Source: Glaciihabitans arcticus (GTDB lineage: Bacteria > Actinomycetota > Actinomycetes > Actinomycetales > Microbacteriaceae). Taken from it: a DNA stretch of 64,000 nucleotides. Below, in pieces: positions 1 through 9,639 of the stretch; the first letter of the stretch is position 1, and each line of letters begins with the position of its first letter. The stretch is from NCBI RefSeq assembly GCF_004310685.1, contig NZ_SISG01000001.1, forward strand, positions 2,170,001-2,234,000, given 5' to 3'. A program made the position numbers and the translations under genes. The notes beneath the pieces are model-generated. The model was not told where the DNA came from. It saw only the letters and a program-made list of their open reading frames with translations, and did no database searches.

Positions 1-925
1 TGCCTGCCGCAGCGATGACCCGGGTGCCATCGGCGAGCACGGGTGCGAAGTTCTCCACGACCGGGGTGCCATCGGCCAGCCCCGTGGGGATGCGGATCGA
101 GAACCCGAAGCTCGCGGTGCGCCCCGGACTGACGATCGCCTCGCTCTGCACGGCGGCCCGATTCGCTGCAGTCCAACCCTGTGCGAGCACGGAGTCGTGA
201 TCGTTCGGAGCCTGCGTGGCAAGGGAGAGCCCGGTCCAGGCCGTACGACCCGTGTTGACGAACTTCATGTCGACCCATGCGGTCGTGCCCGGCTTCATCA
301 CCGTCGTGTCCGCGAGATTCGCCTTGCTCGAGTCGGTGTACACCGTGGTCGTCGAGGCCTTGCCGCGGAACTCCGGAACGGATCCGACGCCGGAGGCGTC
401 CTTGAAGTGGATGAAGCCCTCGGGCCACCCGCCGTTCGCCTTGGTGAGGTGCCGCCAGTGGAAGTCGCCTCCCCAGCTGTCCTCGGAGATGAGGATCTCG
501 GTCGGGGAGATGACCGCCTCGACGTAGGCGACGTGACCCGAGTTGGGCGTCCACCAGGCGATGGAGCCGACGGTCGGCGTCTGGTTCGTCGCCTTCTTGT
601 AGCCCACGCCCCATCCGCTCGCGTTGCCGGTCGCGTTCGTCCAGGGGCGTACGTTGGCCATGCCCGCGCTCACCATCATGTAGGCGGCGTAGTTGGTGCA
701 GTTGTGGCCGCCGTACATCCTCCAGTAGGAGTTGCCCGAGCGGGTCGAGTAGCCGTGGTTCGACATCCCAAGCGCCGTGCACTGGGCGTAACCGGTGCAC
801 AGGGTCGTGCTCGCGGCGCTCGCGGACTGTGCCGGAGCCGTCAGTGACAGTCCTGCCGTGACCGCGACGACGGCGAGAATGGTGACGATGGAACGCCCGA
901 ATGAGCGTGCGCGCGCTGAAAGCAT
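1..925 (-). CDS. Secreted CHAP-domain amidase/peptidase, partial (3' end beyond window)
   Basis: The ATG at 925 opens a protein with a typical signal peptide: basic N-terminus, hydrophobic segment about residues 13-30, then a small-residue SASA/A cleavage region near 34-38. A CHAP domain follows, with the likely nucleophile Cys76 in GGHNCTNYAAYM and the catalytic His131 in SGHVAYVE. CHAP enzymes cleave peptidoglycan stem peptides or cross-bridges outside the cell. From about residue 185 the chain resembles an NBR1-like/Ig-like beta-sandwich (pattern ...VDMKFVNTGRTAWTG..., ...SPGRTASFGFSIR...), probably for wall or protein binding. About 308 codons are visible and the frame runs off the window start, so the C-terminus is missing. 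A run of five G residues about 10 bases before the start may serve as ribosome binding site. The CHAP call is firm; the second domain is inferred. Confidence 0.85.
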   Translation of the reverse strand, partial: MLSARARSFGRSIVTILAVVAVTAGLSLTAPAQSASAASTTLCTGYAQCTALGMSNHGYSTRSGNSYWRMYGGHNCTNYAAYMMVSAGMANVRPWTNATGNASGWGVGYKKATNQTPTVGSIAWWTPNSGHVAYVEAVISPTEILISEDSWGGDFHWRHLTKANGGWPEGFIHFKDASGVGSVPEFRGKASTTTVYTDSSKANLADTTVMKPGTTAWVDMKFVNTGRTAWTGLSLATQAPNDHDSVLAQGWTAANRAAVQSEAIVSPGRTASFGFSIRIPTGLADGTPVVENFAPVLADGTRVIAAAG

Positions 926-964
926 AAGAGTTTGTCCCCCGAAAAAACGTTGTACCCCGAAACC

Positions 965-999
965 AGTATCAGTGGAACCGGCGTGTTGCGCTAGGGCAA
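965..999 (-). promoter_or_regulatory. Possible promoter/regulatory elements of the CHAP gene
   Basis: On the minus strand a TTGCCC hexamer (994-999) is followed by TAG, and a GATACT -10-like hexamer lies at 965-970. The 23-base spacing is too long for an ordinary sigma-70 promoter, so either only the -10 is used or the TTGCCCTAG element is an activator site. The same TTGCCC(C)TAG then ATACT arrangement precedes the secreted protease gene that starts at 35188. Confidence 0.3.
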
Positions 1000-1007
1000 A
1001 CGGGAAA

Positions 1008-2369
1008 TCAGTGCTTGAGCTGCTCGCGCACGATCTCGGCGAGGCGGTGCGCCGTGGCATCCGCCGTCGCCTGGTCGGAGGCTTCGACCATGACTCGAAC
1101 CATCGGCTCGGTGCCCGAGGGACGCAGCAGCACCCGGCCGGTCTCGCCCAGTTCAGACTCGGCAACACGCACCGCCTCGGCGATGACCTGGTTGTCTTTC
1201 AGGCCGTGGTGGTCGATGCCCTTGACGTTGATCATGACCTGCGGGAAGACCGTCATCACCGCGGCGAGCTCGGCGAGGGTCTTGCCGGTGCGGGCCATCT
1301 CGGCGAGCAGCTGCAGGCCGGTGAGGATGCCGTCACCCGTGGTGGCGTGGTCGCTCATGATGACGTGACCGGACTGCTCACCACCAAGGCTGTAGCCGTG
1401 TTCGTTGAGAGCTTCGAGCACGTAGCGGTCGCCGACCGCGGTCTGCACGAGCGAGATGCCGTGCTCCGCCATGGCGAGCTTGAGACCGAGATTGCTCATG
1501 ACCGTCGCGACGAGGGTGTCGTGCGCGAGCAGGCCGCGTTCCTTCATCGAGACGGCGAGGATGGCCATGATCTGGTCACCGTCGACGACATTGCCGTCAC
1601 GGTCGACGGCGAGGCAGCGGTCGGCGTCACCGTCGTGCGCGATGCCGACGTCGGCCCCGTGCTCGAGGACGGCCGCAGACAACTGATCGAGGTAGGTCGA
1701 GCCGACCCCGTCGTTGATGTTGTAGCCGTCGGGATCCGCGCCGATGACCGTGACCGTCGCGCCTGCGTCGGTGAAGACCTGGGGCGACACGCCGGCGGCA
1801 GCGCCGTGGGCGCAGTCGAGCACGACGTGAATTCCGTCGAGGCGCTGAGGGAGCGTCGACAGCAAGTGAACGACGTATCGGTCCTCGGCGTCGGCGAAGC
1901 GACGGATGCGTCCGACCTCCACTCCGGTGGGCGCGAGCTTCTTCTGTGCAAGGGCGGCCTCGATGCGATCCTCGACGATGTCGGGGAGCTTGGTGCCGCC
2001 GACGGCGAAGAACTTGATGCCGTTATCGGGCGCCGGATTGTGCGAGGCGGAGATCATCACGCCGAAGTCGGCCTTGAAGTCCGCGACGAGGAACGCAGCA
2101 GCGGGAGTCGGGATGACGCCCGCGTCGTAGATGTCCACGCCGGAGCTTGCGAGGCCGGCAGCGACCGCCGCGCCAATGAACTCGCCCGAGACCCGGGGGT
2201 CACGAGCGAGGACCGCGACAGGTCGGCGCCCCGAGGCGCGCCGACCGTCAGCGTGACGTCCTTTGCCGAGTACTACGGCAGCCGACTGAGCAAGCCCGAG
2301 AGCGAGCTCGACCGTCAGGTCGCTGTTTGCAAGACCCCGAACTCCGTCGGTGCCGAATAGCCGTGGCAT
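1008..2369 (-). CDS. glmM: Phosphoglucosamine mutase
   Basis: Converts glucosamine-6-phosphate to glucosamine-1-phosphate in the cytoplasm, feeding UDP-GlcNAc and hence peptidoglycan synthesis. The 453-residue length is normal for the family. Visible landmarks in order are the N-terminal FGTDGVRG, the phosphoserine loop [12 protein letters not shown] (Ser about 107), the metal loop DGDADR, the sugar loop GGEQSGH and the C-terminal phosphate loop RPSGTEP. It is the last gene of rplM-rpsI-glmM, 26 bases after rpsI, an order common in actinobacteria. No convincing terminator was seen before the CHAP gene. Confidence 0.97.
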   Translation of the reverse strand: MPRLFGTDGVRGLANSDLTVELALGLAQSAAVVLGKGRHADGRRASGRRPVAVLARDPRVSGEFIGAAVAAGLASSGVDIYDAGVIPTPAAAFLVADFKADFGVMISASHNPAPDNGIKFFAVGGTKLPDIVEDRIEAALAQKKLAPTGVEVGRIRRFADAEDRYVVHLLSTLPQRLDGIHVVLDCAHGAAAGVSPQVFTDAGATVTVIGADPDGYNINDGVGSTYLDQLSAAVLEHGADVGIAHDGDADRCLAVDRDGNVVDGDQIMAILAVSMKERGLLAHDTLVATVMSNLGLKLAMAEHGISLVQTAVGDRYVLEALNEHGYSLGGEQSGHVIMSDHATTGDGILTGLQLLAEMARTGKTLAELAAVMTVFPQVMINVKGIDHHGLKDNQVIAEAVRVAESELGETGRVLLRPSGTEPMVRVMVEASDQATADATAHRLAEIVREQLKH

Positions 2370-2395
2370 CCTGACTGCCAGCTAAGAAGCGCTGG

Positions 2396-2881
2396 TTAGC
2401 GCTTCGAGAACTGGGAAGCCTTACGAGCCTTCTTGAGACCGGCCTTCTTGCGCTCGATGACACGGGGGTCACGAGTCAGGAAGCCGGCCTTCTTGAGTGC
2501 CGGGCGGTTGTTCTCACGGTCGATCTCGTTGAGCGAACGCGCGATGGCGAGACGCAGTGCGCCTGCCTGGCCGGAGGGGCCACCTCCGGTGATCTTGGCG
2601 ATCACGTCGTAGCTGCCGAGCAGGTCGAGGACCTTGAACGGGTCGTTGATGAGCTGCTGGTGAAGCTTGTTGGGGAAGTAGTCCTCGAGCGTGCGGCCGT
2701 TGACGGTGAACGAACCGGCTCCGGGCTTGATGCGCACGCGGGCGATGGCCTGCTTACGACGTCCAACGGCTGCGCCGGGAACGTTGAGAACCGCGCGGGG
2801 TGCCTTGGGGGCGCTCTCTGCGGGGGTTTCGGTCGAGTAGCTCTCGGGAGCTTCTTCGATGATGTCTGAGATCTGGGCCAC
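2396..2881 (-). CDS. rpsI: 30S ribosomal protein S9
   Basis: Small-subunit protein whose C-terminal tail reaches the P-site tRNA. The core starts at [12 protein letters not shown] (about residue 41) and ends with the invariant basic tail [11 protein letters not shown], identical in style to other S9 proteins. An acidic, Ser/Pro/Glu-rich leader of about 40 residues ([15 protein letters not shown]) precedes the core, as is common in actinobacterial S9. It lies 32 bases after rplM in the same transcript. Confidence 0.97.
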   Translation of the reverse strand: MAQISDIIEEAPESYSTETPAESAPKAPRAVLNVPGAAVGRRKQAIARVRIKPGAGSFTVNGRTLEDYFPNKLHQQLINDPFKVLDLLGSYDVIAKITGGGPSGQAGALRLAIARSLNEIDRENNRPALKKAGFLTRDPRVIERKKAGLKKARKASQFSKR

Positions 2882-2913
2882 GGTAGTTAGTCCTTAAAGT
2901 TTCTAAGCCGGCG

Positions 2914-3360
2914 CTACTGAGCGACCTGGGAAAGGGTGTACGTCTTCGGCTGCTGTGCAGCGTGAGGGTGCTCGGTACCCGTGTAGACCTTGAGCTTCGT
3001 GAGCTGAGCGCGACCGATCGAGTTCTTCGGGAGCATTCCACGGACGGCCTTCTCGACGGCGCGGGTCGGGTGCTTCTCGAGCAGCTCCGCGTAGGTCGTC
3101 GCCGTGAGTCCGCCCGGGTAACCCGAGTGGCGGTACGCCTTCTTCTGCAGCAGCTTGGAGCCGGTCAGTGCGACCTTCTCGGCGTTGATGATGATGACGA
3201 AGTCGCCCATGTCCATGTGAGGAGCAAAGGTCGGCTTGTGCTTGCCGCGCAGGAGCGCTGCAACGTGGCTGGCGAGACGGCCGAGAACGATGTTCTCTGC
3301 GTCGATGATGAGCCAGTCGCGCTGGACATCTTCCAACTTGGGTGAATAAGTACGAGTCAC
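2914..3360 (-). CDS. rplM: 50S ribosomal protein L13
   Basis: Early-assembly large-subunit protein. I place the start at the GTG at 3360 (reads V/M-TRTYSPK), because L13 proteins begin at this point and an AAGGCAG Shine-Dalgarno-like sequence lies about 10 bases upstream. An in-frame ATG at 3459 would add 33 unconserved residues. The product is 148 residues with the family motifs [31 protein letters not shown], and HSGYPGG. First gene of the rplM-rpsI-glmM transcript. Confidence 0.96.
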   Translation of the reverse strand: MTRTYSPKLEDVQRDWLIIDAENIVLGRLASHVAALLRGKHKPTFAPHMDMGDFVIIINAEKVALTGSKLLQKKAYRHSGYPGGLTATTYAELLEKHPTRAVEKAVRGMLPKNSIGRAQLTKLKVYTGTEHPHAAQQPKTYTLSQVAQ

Positions 3361-3499
3361 AGTTGTACTGCCTTCTTGATCGAGTGAGGTGTTCGTGAAT
3401 CCCGCTCCGTGGAGATTGTCCGCACGATGTGGGGAGAATCGAACCGGTGGAGGGCTCATGATCGGATGTCGCGCACAGGGGCGTGGACACCAAGGGTCT

Positions 3500-3529
3500 A
3501 TGTTAGTCGGCTTCCGGCCGTTCGGTCAA
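3500..3529 (-). promoter_or_regulatory. Sigma-70-type promoter of rplM-rpsI-glmM
   Basis: On the minus strand TTGACC (3524-3529) is followed after 18 bases by TAACAT (3500-3505), a good actinobacterial TTGAC/TANNNT pair. It overlaps the last codons and stop of truA, so rplM can be transcribed independently. Transcription would start near 3493, leaving a leader of about 130 bases before the rplM GTG. Confidence 0.65.
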
Positions 3530-4408
3530 ACGCAGGGCTGCCGGGTCCCGGCGCTGGCGGGTCAGTTCGGCCCGCGCGCCCATCTCAGAGTCGGCCGGGT
3601 AGCCCACCTCGGCGAGCGCGAGTCCCTTCGCGGGCATCACCTTGAAGGCCGCGGTGCGTTCGTGGGCGTCGCGCAGGTCGACGACATCCTCTATTCGTAG
3701 CTTGCCCTCCCCCACGGCGACGCTCGCCCCGACGAGGGCGCGCACCATGGAGTGGCAGAACGCGTCCGCCCGCACGTGCGCGACCATCAGGCCGTCGTCG
3801 AGGCGCCGCCAGGTGAACTCCTGCAGGTTGCGGATCGTCGTCGCGCCCTCGCGCGGTTTGCAGTAGCTCGCCCAGTCGTGCAGGCCGGTGAGCGAGGCGG
3901 CGGCGGCGGCCATCGCGTCGACGTCGAGCACGGAGGGGTGCCAGAGCGTGTGGTTGCGCAGCAGCGGGTTTCGGGGTGCCGTCGCGTCGGCGATGCGGTA
4001 CTCGTAGCGGCGCCAGGTCGCCGAGAAGCGGGCGTCGAACCCCTCGGGCGCGACAGACGACCGGATGACGTGCACGTCGGTATCGAGCCCGGCGATGCCG
4101 TTGAGCCGCTTCGCGAGCAGGTTCGCGCCGGCGACCGGGTCGCCCTTGCCGCGCCTCGTGTCGAGGCTGCGCAGCTGCTCGTCGTTGAGGTCGACGTGGG
4201 CGACCTGGGCAAGCGCGTGCACGCCGGCATCGGTGCGCCCGGCGACGTGGATGACGGGCTTCAGCCCCGACCGCCGCAGGAGGATCGCGAGGTTCGCCTC
4301 GAGTTCTCCCTGCACGGTGCGCAGCCCCGGCTGCTTCGACCAGCCGAGGAAGTCGGTGCCGTCGTAGGCGATGTCCAGCCGCAAGCGGGTAGTAGCGTGC
4401 TCACTCAC
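3503..4408 (-). CDS. truA: tRNA pseudouridine(38-40) synthase
   Basis: Isomerises uridines 38-40 in the anticodon arm of many tRNAs. The 301-residue protein has the family opening [19 protein letters not shown] and the catalytic-Asp motif [10 protein letters not shown], followed by [15 protein letters not shown] and the C-terminal [11 protein letters not shown] block. Its gene sits between the rplQ end and rplM in many actinobacteria; here an acyltransferase and a GNAT gene separate it from rplQ. The ATG start lies only 30 bases from the divergent acyltransferase start. Confidence 0.96.
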   Translation of the reverse strand: MSEHATTRLRLDIAYDGTDFLGWSKQPGLRTVQGELEANLAILLRRSGLKPVIHVAGRTDAGVHALAQVAHVDLNDEQLRSLDTRRGKGDPVAGANLLAKRLNGIAGLDTDVHVIRSSVAPEGFDARFSATWRRYEYRIADATAPRNPLLRNHTLWHPSVLDVDAMAAAAASLTGLHDWASYCKPREGATTIRNLQEFTWRRLDDGLMVAHVRADAFCHSMVRALVGASVAVGEGKLRIEDVVDLRDAHERTAAFKVMPAKGLALAEVGYPADSEMGARAELTRQRRDPAALRLTERPEAD

Positions 4409-4438
4409 GCTGCGAGTCTAGGCTGGGACGACCGACCC

Positions 4439-6355
4439 ATGACACCGACCAAGCCCCGCTCCCCAGCACGGCCTGCGAAAACTGCCCCGCCGCTCGCCGC
4501 CGTGAGCAGCCGCCTGCCCGGACTCGACGGGCTGCGCGCCCTCGCCGTCACCCTCGTGATCCTCTACCACCTGACTCCCGGCGCGCTCGAGGGCGGCTAC
4601 ATCGGCGTCGACATCTTCTTCGTGATCAGCGGCTTCCTCATCACCGGCCTGCTGCTGCGCGAGAAGGAGTCGACGGGGCGCATCTCCCTGTCGGACTTCT
4701 GGCGTCGGCGCGCCCGGCGCTTGCTCCCCGCACTCGTGGTTCTGCTGCTGGTCTGCTGCAGCGCCGCCTTCTTCGTCGGGGGTGACGTGCTCGTGGGCCT
4801 TGGCGCGCAACTGCTGGGCGCCCTAACCTTCAGCTACAACTGGCTCGCTCTCGCCGGCGGCGCGAGCTACTTCGACGCGACGACGCCCGAGCTGTTCCGC
4901 AACCTGTGGTCTCTCGCGGTCGAGGAGCAGTTCTACCTGCTGTGGCCGATCGTGGTGCTCGGGCTGGTAGCGCTCGCGAAGCCCCGCTGGAGGCTGGCCA
5001 TCGTGGGCGGGGTGGCTGCGGCATCCGCTCTCGCGATGGGTTTGCTGCACAGCGGGGTGCTCGGCGCGACGTTCGACGCGACGCGGGTCTACTACGGCAC
5101 CGACACCCACAGTTTCGGTCTCGCGATCGGTGCGCTGCTCGCCCTGCTCAACACCGCCTGGTCGCCGCGCGAGCTCGAGTGGTCGCGCGCTTCACGCCTG
5201 TGGCTGCCCACTCTCGGCTCGGTCGCAATCCTCGCCCTCATCGCGCTCTCGGTGTTGATGTCGGCGGATGAACCGATCAGCTACTTCGGCGGACTCGCCC
5301 TCGTCGCCCTGCTCACCGCCGTTGCCATCGCGGGAGCCGTGGTGCCGGGAGCACCCCTCGCTCGCCTGCTCGACGCCCGTCCCCTGCGCTGGATCGGCGA
5401 GCGCTCCTACGGCCTCTACCTCTGGCACTGGCCCGTCTTCGTTCTCGTGTCGGCGGCGATCCCGGGCTGGGAGCGTGAACCCGCCGGAGCCTGGCTGCTC
5501 GGCGGCATCGCGCTCGTGCTCACCGTGGCCGCGGCGACGCTCTCCTACCGGTACGTCGAAACCCCGATCCGCAGGGGCGGGCTGCGGGGTACCGTGCGAC
5601 GGTGGCGGGGTGCGCTGGGCATCCGTCGGCCTGCCGCCCTCGGGGCCTCCGCTTTAGCGGTGCTGACCATCGCGCTCGGAGGCCTGAGCGCCGCCGCCGT
5701 GGTGACGGCACCCGCAGCCGGTGTCGCGCAGTCGCAGATCGAGGCCGGACAGGAGGCCATCGGCGAGACTCCGACACCCGAACCGACCGGGCCCGCCACA
5801 GAGCCCGCGCCCGCAGCACTGCCGGGCGGTGAGCAGATCGTCGCCGTCGGCGACTCGGTGATGCTCGCTGCGACGCCGACCGTGCAGGAGACGTTCCCGG
5901 GAATCCTGATCGACGCCGTCGTATCCCGCCAGATGTCGCAGGCGCCCGAGATCGTGCGCGGCCTGGTCAAGCGAGGCAAGATGCGTCCGATCCTTGTGCT
6001 CGGCCTCGGCACCAATGGGCCGATCGACCTGAAGACCATCGAAGAGGTCAAGTCGATCATCGGCCCCAAGGTGCAGCTCGTTCTCGTGAACGTGCAGGCG
6101 CCGCGCGGCTGGGTGCCCGAGGTCAACGAGATCGTCTCGCGCTACGCCCAGCAGCAGCGCACCGTGGAGCTCGCGAACTGGCACGACGCCATCCAGCCCC
6201 GACTCGATGTGCTCTCCCGGGACCAGGTGCACCCCGGTGGGCCGACCGGCGGAAAGATCTACGCGGGCGCGATCCGGGATGCGCTGCAACGCCTCGCCGA
6301 ACTTCCCCCGCTGCTCGGCACCAACGACTACGGGCTCACCCCCCGCCCGGCTTAG
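4439..6355 (+). CDS. OafA-type membrane O-acyltransferase with C-terminal SGNH domain
   Basis: A 638-residue acyltransferase-3 membrane protein. The N-terminus GLDGLRALAVTLVILYHL holds the conserved His, followed by GGYIGVDIFFVISGFLIT and the RRRARRLLPAL motif. About ten membrane helices run to roughly residue 410. A Pro/Thr/Glu-rich linker then leads to an extracytoplasmic SGNH hydrolase-like domain with GDSVML, GTNGPID and the terminal DQVHPGG (Asp-x-x-His) motif. Such proteins transfer acetyl or other acyl groups to cell-wall polymers or surface glycans; the substrate cannot be told. The reading frame continues upstream antisense to truA, but the chosen ATG at 4439 is where homology starts. 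This is the only plus-strand gene here, so its promoter must lie within truA. Confidence 0.93.
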   Translation: MTPTKPRSPARPAKTAPPLAAVSSRLPGLDGLRALAVTLVILYHLTPGALEGGYIGVDIFFVISGFLITGLLLREKESTGRISLSDFWRRRARRLLPALVVLLLVCCSAAFFVGGDVLVGLGAQLLGALTFSYNWLALAGGASYFDATTPELFRNLWSLAVEEQFYLLWPIVVLGLVALAKPRWRLAIVGGVAAASALAMGLLHSGVLGATFDATRVYYGTDTHSFGLAIGALLALLNTAWSPRELEWSRASRLWLPTLGSVAILALIALSVLMSADEPISYFGGLALVALLTAVAIAGAVVPGAPLARLLDARPLRWIGERSYGLYLWHWPVFVLVSAAIPGWEREPAGAWLLGGIALVLTVAAATLSYRYVETPIRRGGLRGTVRRWRGALGIRRPAALGASALAVLTIALGGLSAAAVVTAPAAGVAQSQIEAGQEAIGETPTPEPTGPATEPAPAALPGGEQIVAVGDSVMLAATPTVQETFPGILIDAVVSRQMSQAPEIVRGLVKRGKMRPILVLGLGTNGPIDLKTIEEVKSIIGPKVQLVLVNVQAPRGWVPEVNEIVSRYAQQQRTVELANWHDAIQPRLDVLSRDQVHPGGPTGGKIYAGAIRDALQRLAELPPLLGTNDYGLTPRPA

Positions 6356-6367
6356 CGGTCAACTGGT

Positions 6368-7390
6368 CTAGAACGTCTTAAGGAGATTGACGCTGCGGTT
6401 CGACTCGGCGAAACCGACGGCCTCGTACAGCCCGAGCGCTCCACTCGGGTTCTCGGCGTCGACGTCGAGAACGGCCATCTCGAGGCCGGCATCCCGCATC
6501 AGGTCCATCGCCGAGGCAAGCAGGCTCGGAGCGATGCCCTTGCCTCGCCACGCGCGACGCACCCCGACGAGCCCGATGTAGCCGGAGGAGAAGCCCTGGC
6601 CGGCCCAGTCCTCCTCGGTCACCGAGGTCAGCACGAAGCCGGCCACCTCACCCCCGGCCGTGAGCGCGACGACGGAGAGGTCGCGTCGCGTGTGCTGGCT
6701 GGTCGCATAGGACCGCCACTGCTCCTCGTTGGTGGACTGGCTGCCCCAGTGGTCGCGGAACGAATCGTTGCGGGCGTCACGCACAGCCTCGTCGAACTCG
6801 GGCTTCCAGGTCGTGAGGTCGAGTCCTTCGGCGAGCGGTCGTTCGGCGATCGGCTCGGAGAGGTCGCGACGCAGCTCGAGGTAGTAGCGGCTGATCGCGA
6901 ATCCAGCGCGCTCGAGGGTCGAGATCGCGGACGGCGCGCGCGTCTCGGCGTACGCCATGAGCCAGCCCGGCAGTGGCTTTGAGGACGTCGCGAGCTGCTG
7001 CATCCCGCGCCCCTCCTGCCAGGCGACCAGACGTCGGCCCAACCCGTTACCGCGGGACTCGGGCCGAACCCCTCCGAACAGGATCGAGCGCACGAGCGTC
7101 TCCTGCCCGGGGCTGAGTGTCACGAAGCCCCAGGCGTCGATGCGCCCATCGGGCGTGACGGCCACGATCGAGTCGACGGTGGGATCGACGTAGCTGTGCT
7201 CGAACTCCTCCTCGATGTCGTCGCGGGGAATGATGTAGTTCGGATGATCGACGAGGCTGCTCGCCCGCGCGCAGTCGGTTATCGCGTCGACGTCGGCGCT
7301 GGTCGCGGGCCGCCACTCGTAGCCGTTGCTGACCGGAAGGTCGAGGGTGGACGGCGCTGTCACACGGGAGCTGAGGGGTGTCTCGGTCAT
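6368..7390 (-). CDS. Tandem GNAT-family N-acetyltransferase
   Basis: A 340-residue protein with two GNAT folds. The acetyl-CoA-binding R/Q-x-x-G-x-G/A motifs are RPESRGNGLGRRL in the N-terminal half and RRAWRGKGIAPSLL in the C-terminal half, the latter followed by NPSGALGLYEAVGF, a classic GNAT ending. The two-domain layout resembles mycothiol synthase (MshD) and many uncharacterised actinobacterial acetyltransferases; the substrate is unknown and I do not assign mshD. It ends 13 bases from the convergent acyltransferase, and its start follows the rplQ terminator. Confidence 0.85.
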   Translation of the reverse strand: MTETPLSSRVTAPSTLDLPVSNGYEWRPATSADVDAITDCARASSLVDHPNYIIPRDDIEEEFEHSYVDPTVDSIVAVTPDGRIDAWGFVTLSPGQETLVRSILFGGVRPESRGNGLGRRLVAWQEGRGMQQLATSSKPLPGWLMAYAETRAPSAISTLERAGFAISRYYLELRRDLSEPIAERPLAEGLDLTTWKPEFDEAVRDARNDSFRDHWGSQSTNEEQWRSYATSQHTRRDLSVVALTAGGEVAGFVLTSVTEEDWAGQGFSSGYIGLVGVRRAWRGKGIAPSLLASAMDLMRDAGLEMAVLDVDAENPSGALGLYEAVGFAESNRSVNLLKTF

Positions 7391-7400
7391 GCGTTAAACA

Positions 7401-7432
7401 GTAAAGCCCCGCTCCGGGGAGCGGGGCTTTAC
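7401..7432 (-). terminator. Intrinsic terminator after rplQ
   Basis: A perfect 15-base inverted repeat (GTAAAGCCCCGCTCC at 7401-7415 with its complement at 7418-7432) lies between the rplQ stop and the downstream GNAT start. On the minus strand it is followed by a short T-containing stretch (TGTTTAAC). It closes the alpha-operon transcript. Confidence 0.75.
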
Positions 7433-7445
7433 CTGAAAAGCAGTA

Positions 7446-8000
7446 CTACTTGGCTGCGTCCTCGTCGGCTGCAACAGCCTCGTCGGCGGCAACCTCAGAC
7501 TCGGTCACGGTCTCGGCAGGGGTCTCTTCGACTGCTGCGTCGTCCGCTACGGCCTCGTCCTCGGCGGGAGCCGGGGCGGCTGCGGCGGGCGCTGCCTTCT
7601 CGGTCGCTGCGGACTTCTTGGCCGACTTCGGCTTGGGAGCAACGGGCTCGAGAACGAGCTCGATCTGCACCATCGAAGCGTTGTCTCCCTTGCGGAAGCC
7701 GAGCTTGGTGATGCGCGTGTAGCCACCCTCGCGGTCCGCAACGAGCGGCGCGATCTCCGTGAAGAGCTCATGGATGACGTTCTTGTCACCGATGATCGAC
7801 AGCGCGCGGCGGCGGTTGTGCAGGTCGCCCTTCTTGGCGAACGTCACGAGGCGCTCCGCGACGGGACGCAGGCGCTTGGCCTTCGTCTCCGTGGTCTTGA
7901 TGCTCTTGTGGGTGAACAGGGCAGCTGCGAGGTTCGCGAGCATGAGGCGCTCATGCGCCGGTCCGCCGCCGAGGCGCGGTCCCTTGGTGGGTGTAGGCAT
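7446..8000 (-). CDS. rplQ: 50S ribosomal protein L17 with acidic Ala-rich tail
   Basis: Large-subunit protein near the exit tunnel. The core opens with [28 protein letters not shown] and runs to about residue 122, the usual length. It continues into an unusual tail of about 60 residues, first Lys/Ala-rich then Ala/Glu/Asp-rich (ending VAADEDAAK). Extended L17 tails are known in actinobacteria. Last gene of the alpha operon, 47 bases after rpoA. Confidence 0.97.
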   Translation of the reverse strand: MPTPTKGPRLGGGPAHERLMLANLAAALFTHKSIKTTETKAKRLRPVAERLVTFAKKGDLHNRRRALSIIGDKNVIHELFTEIAPLVADREGGYTRITKLGFRKGDNASMVQIELVLEPVAPKPKSAKKSAATEKAAPAAAAPAPAEDEAVADDAAVEETPAETVTESEVAADEAVAADEDAAK

Positions 8001-8047
8001 TGTTTTTTCTCTCTTAGATAAGAAGTCAGGTTGTCGGGAACGACGAC

Positions 8048-9043
8048 CTAGGCAGTGGGCTCTTCGTCGTCGTATCCGCCGTAGAAGTGGGCGCCGTCGA
8101 ATCCGGGAACCGAATCCTTGAGGCTGAGTCCCATCTCGACGAGCTTGTCCTTGACCTCATCCACCGACTTCTGTCCGAAGTTGCGGATGTTCATGAGCTG
8201 CGTCTCCGACAGGGCGACGAGTTCGCTCACGGTGTTGATGCCCTCGCGCTTGAGGCAGTTGTAGCTGCGCACGGACAGGTCGAGGTCTTCGATCGGCATG
8301 CTGAGCTCGCTCGAGAGCACGGCGTCGACGGGTGCCGGGCCGATCTCGATTCCCTCGGCCGCAGTGTTCAGCTCGCGTGCGAGGCCGAACAGCTCGGTGA
8401 GGGTGCGACCGGCCGATGCAATGGCGTCGCGCGGCGAGATGGCCGGCTTCGTCTCCACGTCGACGACAAGGCGGTCGAAGTCGGTGCGCTCACCGGCACG
8501 AGTTGCCTCGACGCGGTAGGTCACCTTGAGCACGGGCGAGTAGATCGAGTCGACCGGGATCTGGCCGGCTTCGCTGAACTCGCTGCGGTTCTGGGTCGCC
8601 GAGACGTAGCCGCGGCCACGCTCGATCGTCAACTCGAGTTCGAACTTCGCCTTGTCGTTCAGGGTGGCGATGACGAGCTCGGGGTTGTGGATCTCTACAC
8701 CGGCAGGTGCGGAGATGTCGGCGGCCGTGACCTGGCCGGCACCCTGCTTGCGCAGGTAGGCGGTGATCGGCTCGTCGTGCTCGCTCGAGACGACGAGGCC
8801 CTTGATGTTCAGGATGACCTCGGTGACGTCTTCCTTCACACCGGGAACGGTGCTGAACTCGTGCAGCACACCATCGATGCGGATGCTGGTTACAGCGGCA
8901 CCGGGGATGGATGACAAGAGGGTACGGCGAAGGGAGTTTCCGAGCGTGTAACCGAAACCGGGCTCAAGCGGCTCGATGACGAACCGCGAACGGAACTCGG
9001 AGATGTTCTCTTCGGCAAGAGTGGGGCGCTGTGCAATGAGCAC
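8048..9043 (-). CDS. rpoA: RNA polymerase alpha subunit
   Basis: The 331-residue subunit shows the N-terminal dimerisation domain ([39 protein letters not shown]), a linker around residue 230, and a C-terminal domain ([36 protein letters not shown]) that contacts UP elements and activators. The start is the GTG at 9043, preceded by a GAAAGGAA ribosome binding site. It follows rpsK after a 147-base gap with three stem-loops; the rpsD found in this position in enterobacteria is absent. Confidence 0.98.
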   Translation of the reverse strand: MLIAQRPTLAEENISEFRSRFVIEPLEPGFGYTLGNSLRRTLLSSIPGAAVTSIRIDGVLHEFSTVPGVKEDVTEVILNIKGLVVSSEHDEPITAYLRKQGAGQVTAADISAPAGVEIHNPELVIATLNDKAKFELELTIERGRGYVSATQNRSEFSEAGQIPVDSIYSPVLKVTYRVEATRAGERTDFDRLVVDVETKPAISPRDAIASAGRTLTELFGLARELNTAAEGIEIGPAPVDAVLSSELSMPIEDLDLSVRSYNCLKREGINTVSELVALSETQLMNIRNFGQKSVDEVKDKLVEMGLSLKDSVPGFDGAHFYGGYDDEEPTA

Positions 9044-9060
9044 GGTGATTCCTTTCGGCG

Positions 9061-9175
9061 AGGTGTCCGCTATATGACACCTGGGGTGCGTCGGGTGGCT
9101 GGCCCGACGGTTGTTGAGTTATGTGAAGGAAAAAGCTGTACTGGTCGAGTGGACGCGCCAGTGGCGCGCCCACTC
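9061..9175 (-). promoter_or_regulatory. Three stem-loops between rpsK and rpoA
   Basis: The 147-base gap holds three inverted repeats: AGGTGTC/GACACCT at 9061-9082, CGTCGGG/CCCGACG at 9089-9109, and GAGTGG-CGCGCC pairing with GGCGCG-CCACTC (one mismatch) at 9147-9175. Together they may attenuate, process or separate expression of rpoA from the ribosomal protein genes. No promoter pair was convincing. Confidence 0.45.
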
Positions 9176-9190
9176 AATCAAGGTGATGCG

Positions 9191-9589
9191 TTAGACGCGG
9201 CGGCGCTTGGGCGGGCGGCATCCGTTGTGCGCCTGCGGGGTGACGTCGCTGATGGAGCCGACCTCGAGGCCAGCGGCCTGGAGTGAACGGATCGCGGTCT
9301 CGCGGCCCGATCCCGGTCCCTTGACGAAGACGTCAACCTTCTTCATGCCGTGCTCCTGCGCCTGGCGCGCTGCGGACTCTGCGGAGAGCTGTGCGGCGTA
9401 GGGGGTCGACTTACGCGATCCCTTGAAGCCGACGGTTCCCGACGAGGCCCAGCTGACGACGGCGCCGGTAGGGTCGGTGATGGTCACGATCGTGTTGTTG
9501 AACGTGCTCTTGATGTGAGCCTGTCCGATCGCGATGTTCTTCTTCTCTTTACGACGCGGCTTACGAGCGGCCGATTTTGGTGCTGCCAT
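9191..9589 (-). CDS. rpsK: 30S ribosomal protein S11
   Basis: Platform protein of the small subunit that contacts 16S rRNA near the E site. The 132-residue chain has the standard [42 protein letters not shown] and terminal [13 protein letters not shown] blocks. It follows rpsM after 50 bases in the alpha operon. Confidence 0.98.
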   Translation of the reverse strand: MAAPKSAARKPRRKEKKNIAIGQAHIKSTFNNTIVTITDPTGAVVSWASSGTVGFKGSRKSTPYAAQLSAESAARQAQEHGMKKVDVFVKGPGSGRETAIRSLQAAGLEVGSISDVTPQAHNGCRPPKRRRV

Positions 9590-9639
9590 GGTGTTCTCCT
9601 AAAACGTGTATGGCGACGACGTGGGGGTGAGCCCAGCGT

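Noticed and set aside
795-2360. Long plus-strand open frame opposite glmM
   Set aside because: It is a GC-driven shadow of glmM with no recognisable domain; the minus-strand protein has full family motifs.
3420-3450. T-loop-like GGTTCGATTC on the minus strand, suggesting a tRNA
   Set aside because: The flanking bases do not form a T-stem, and no acceptor or anticodon arm can be folded around it.
3752-4438. N-terminal extension of the acyltransferase frame across truA
   Set aside because: It is antisense to a conserved gene and has no membrane or acyltransferase features; homology starts at 4439.
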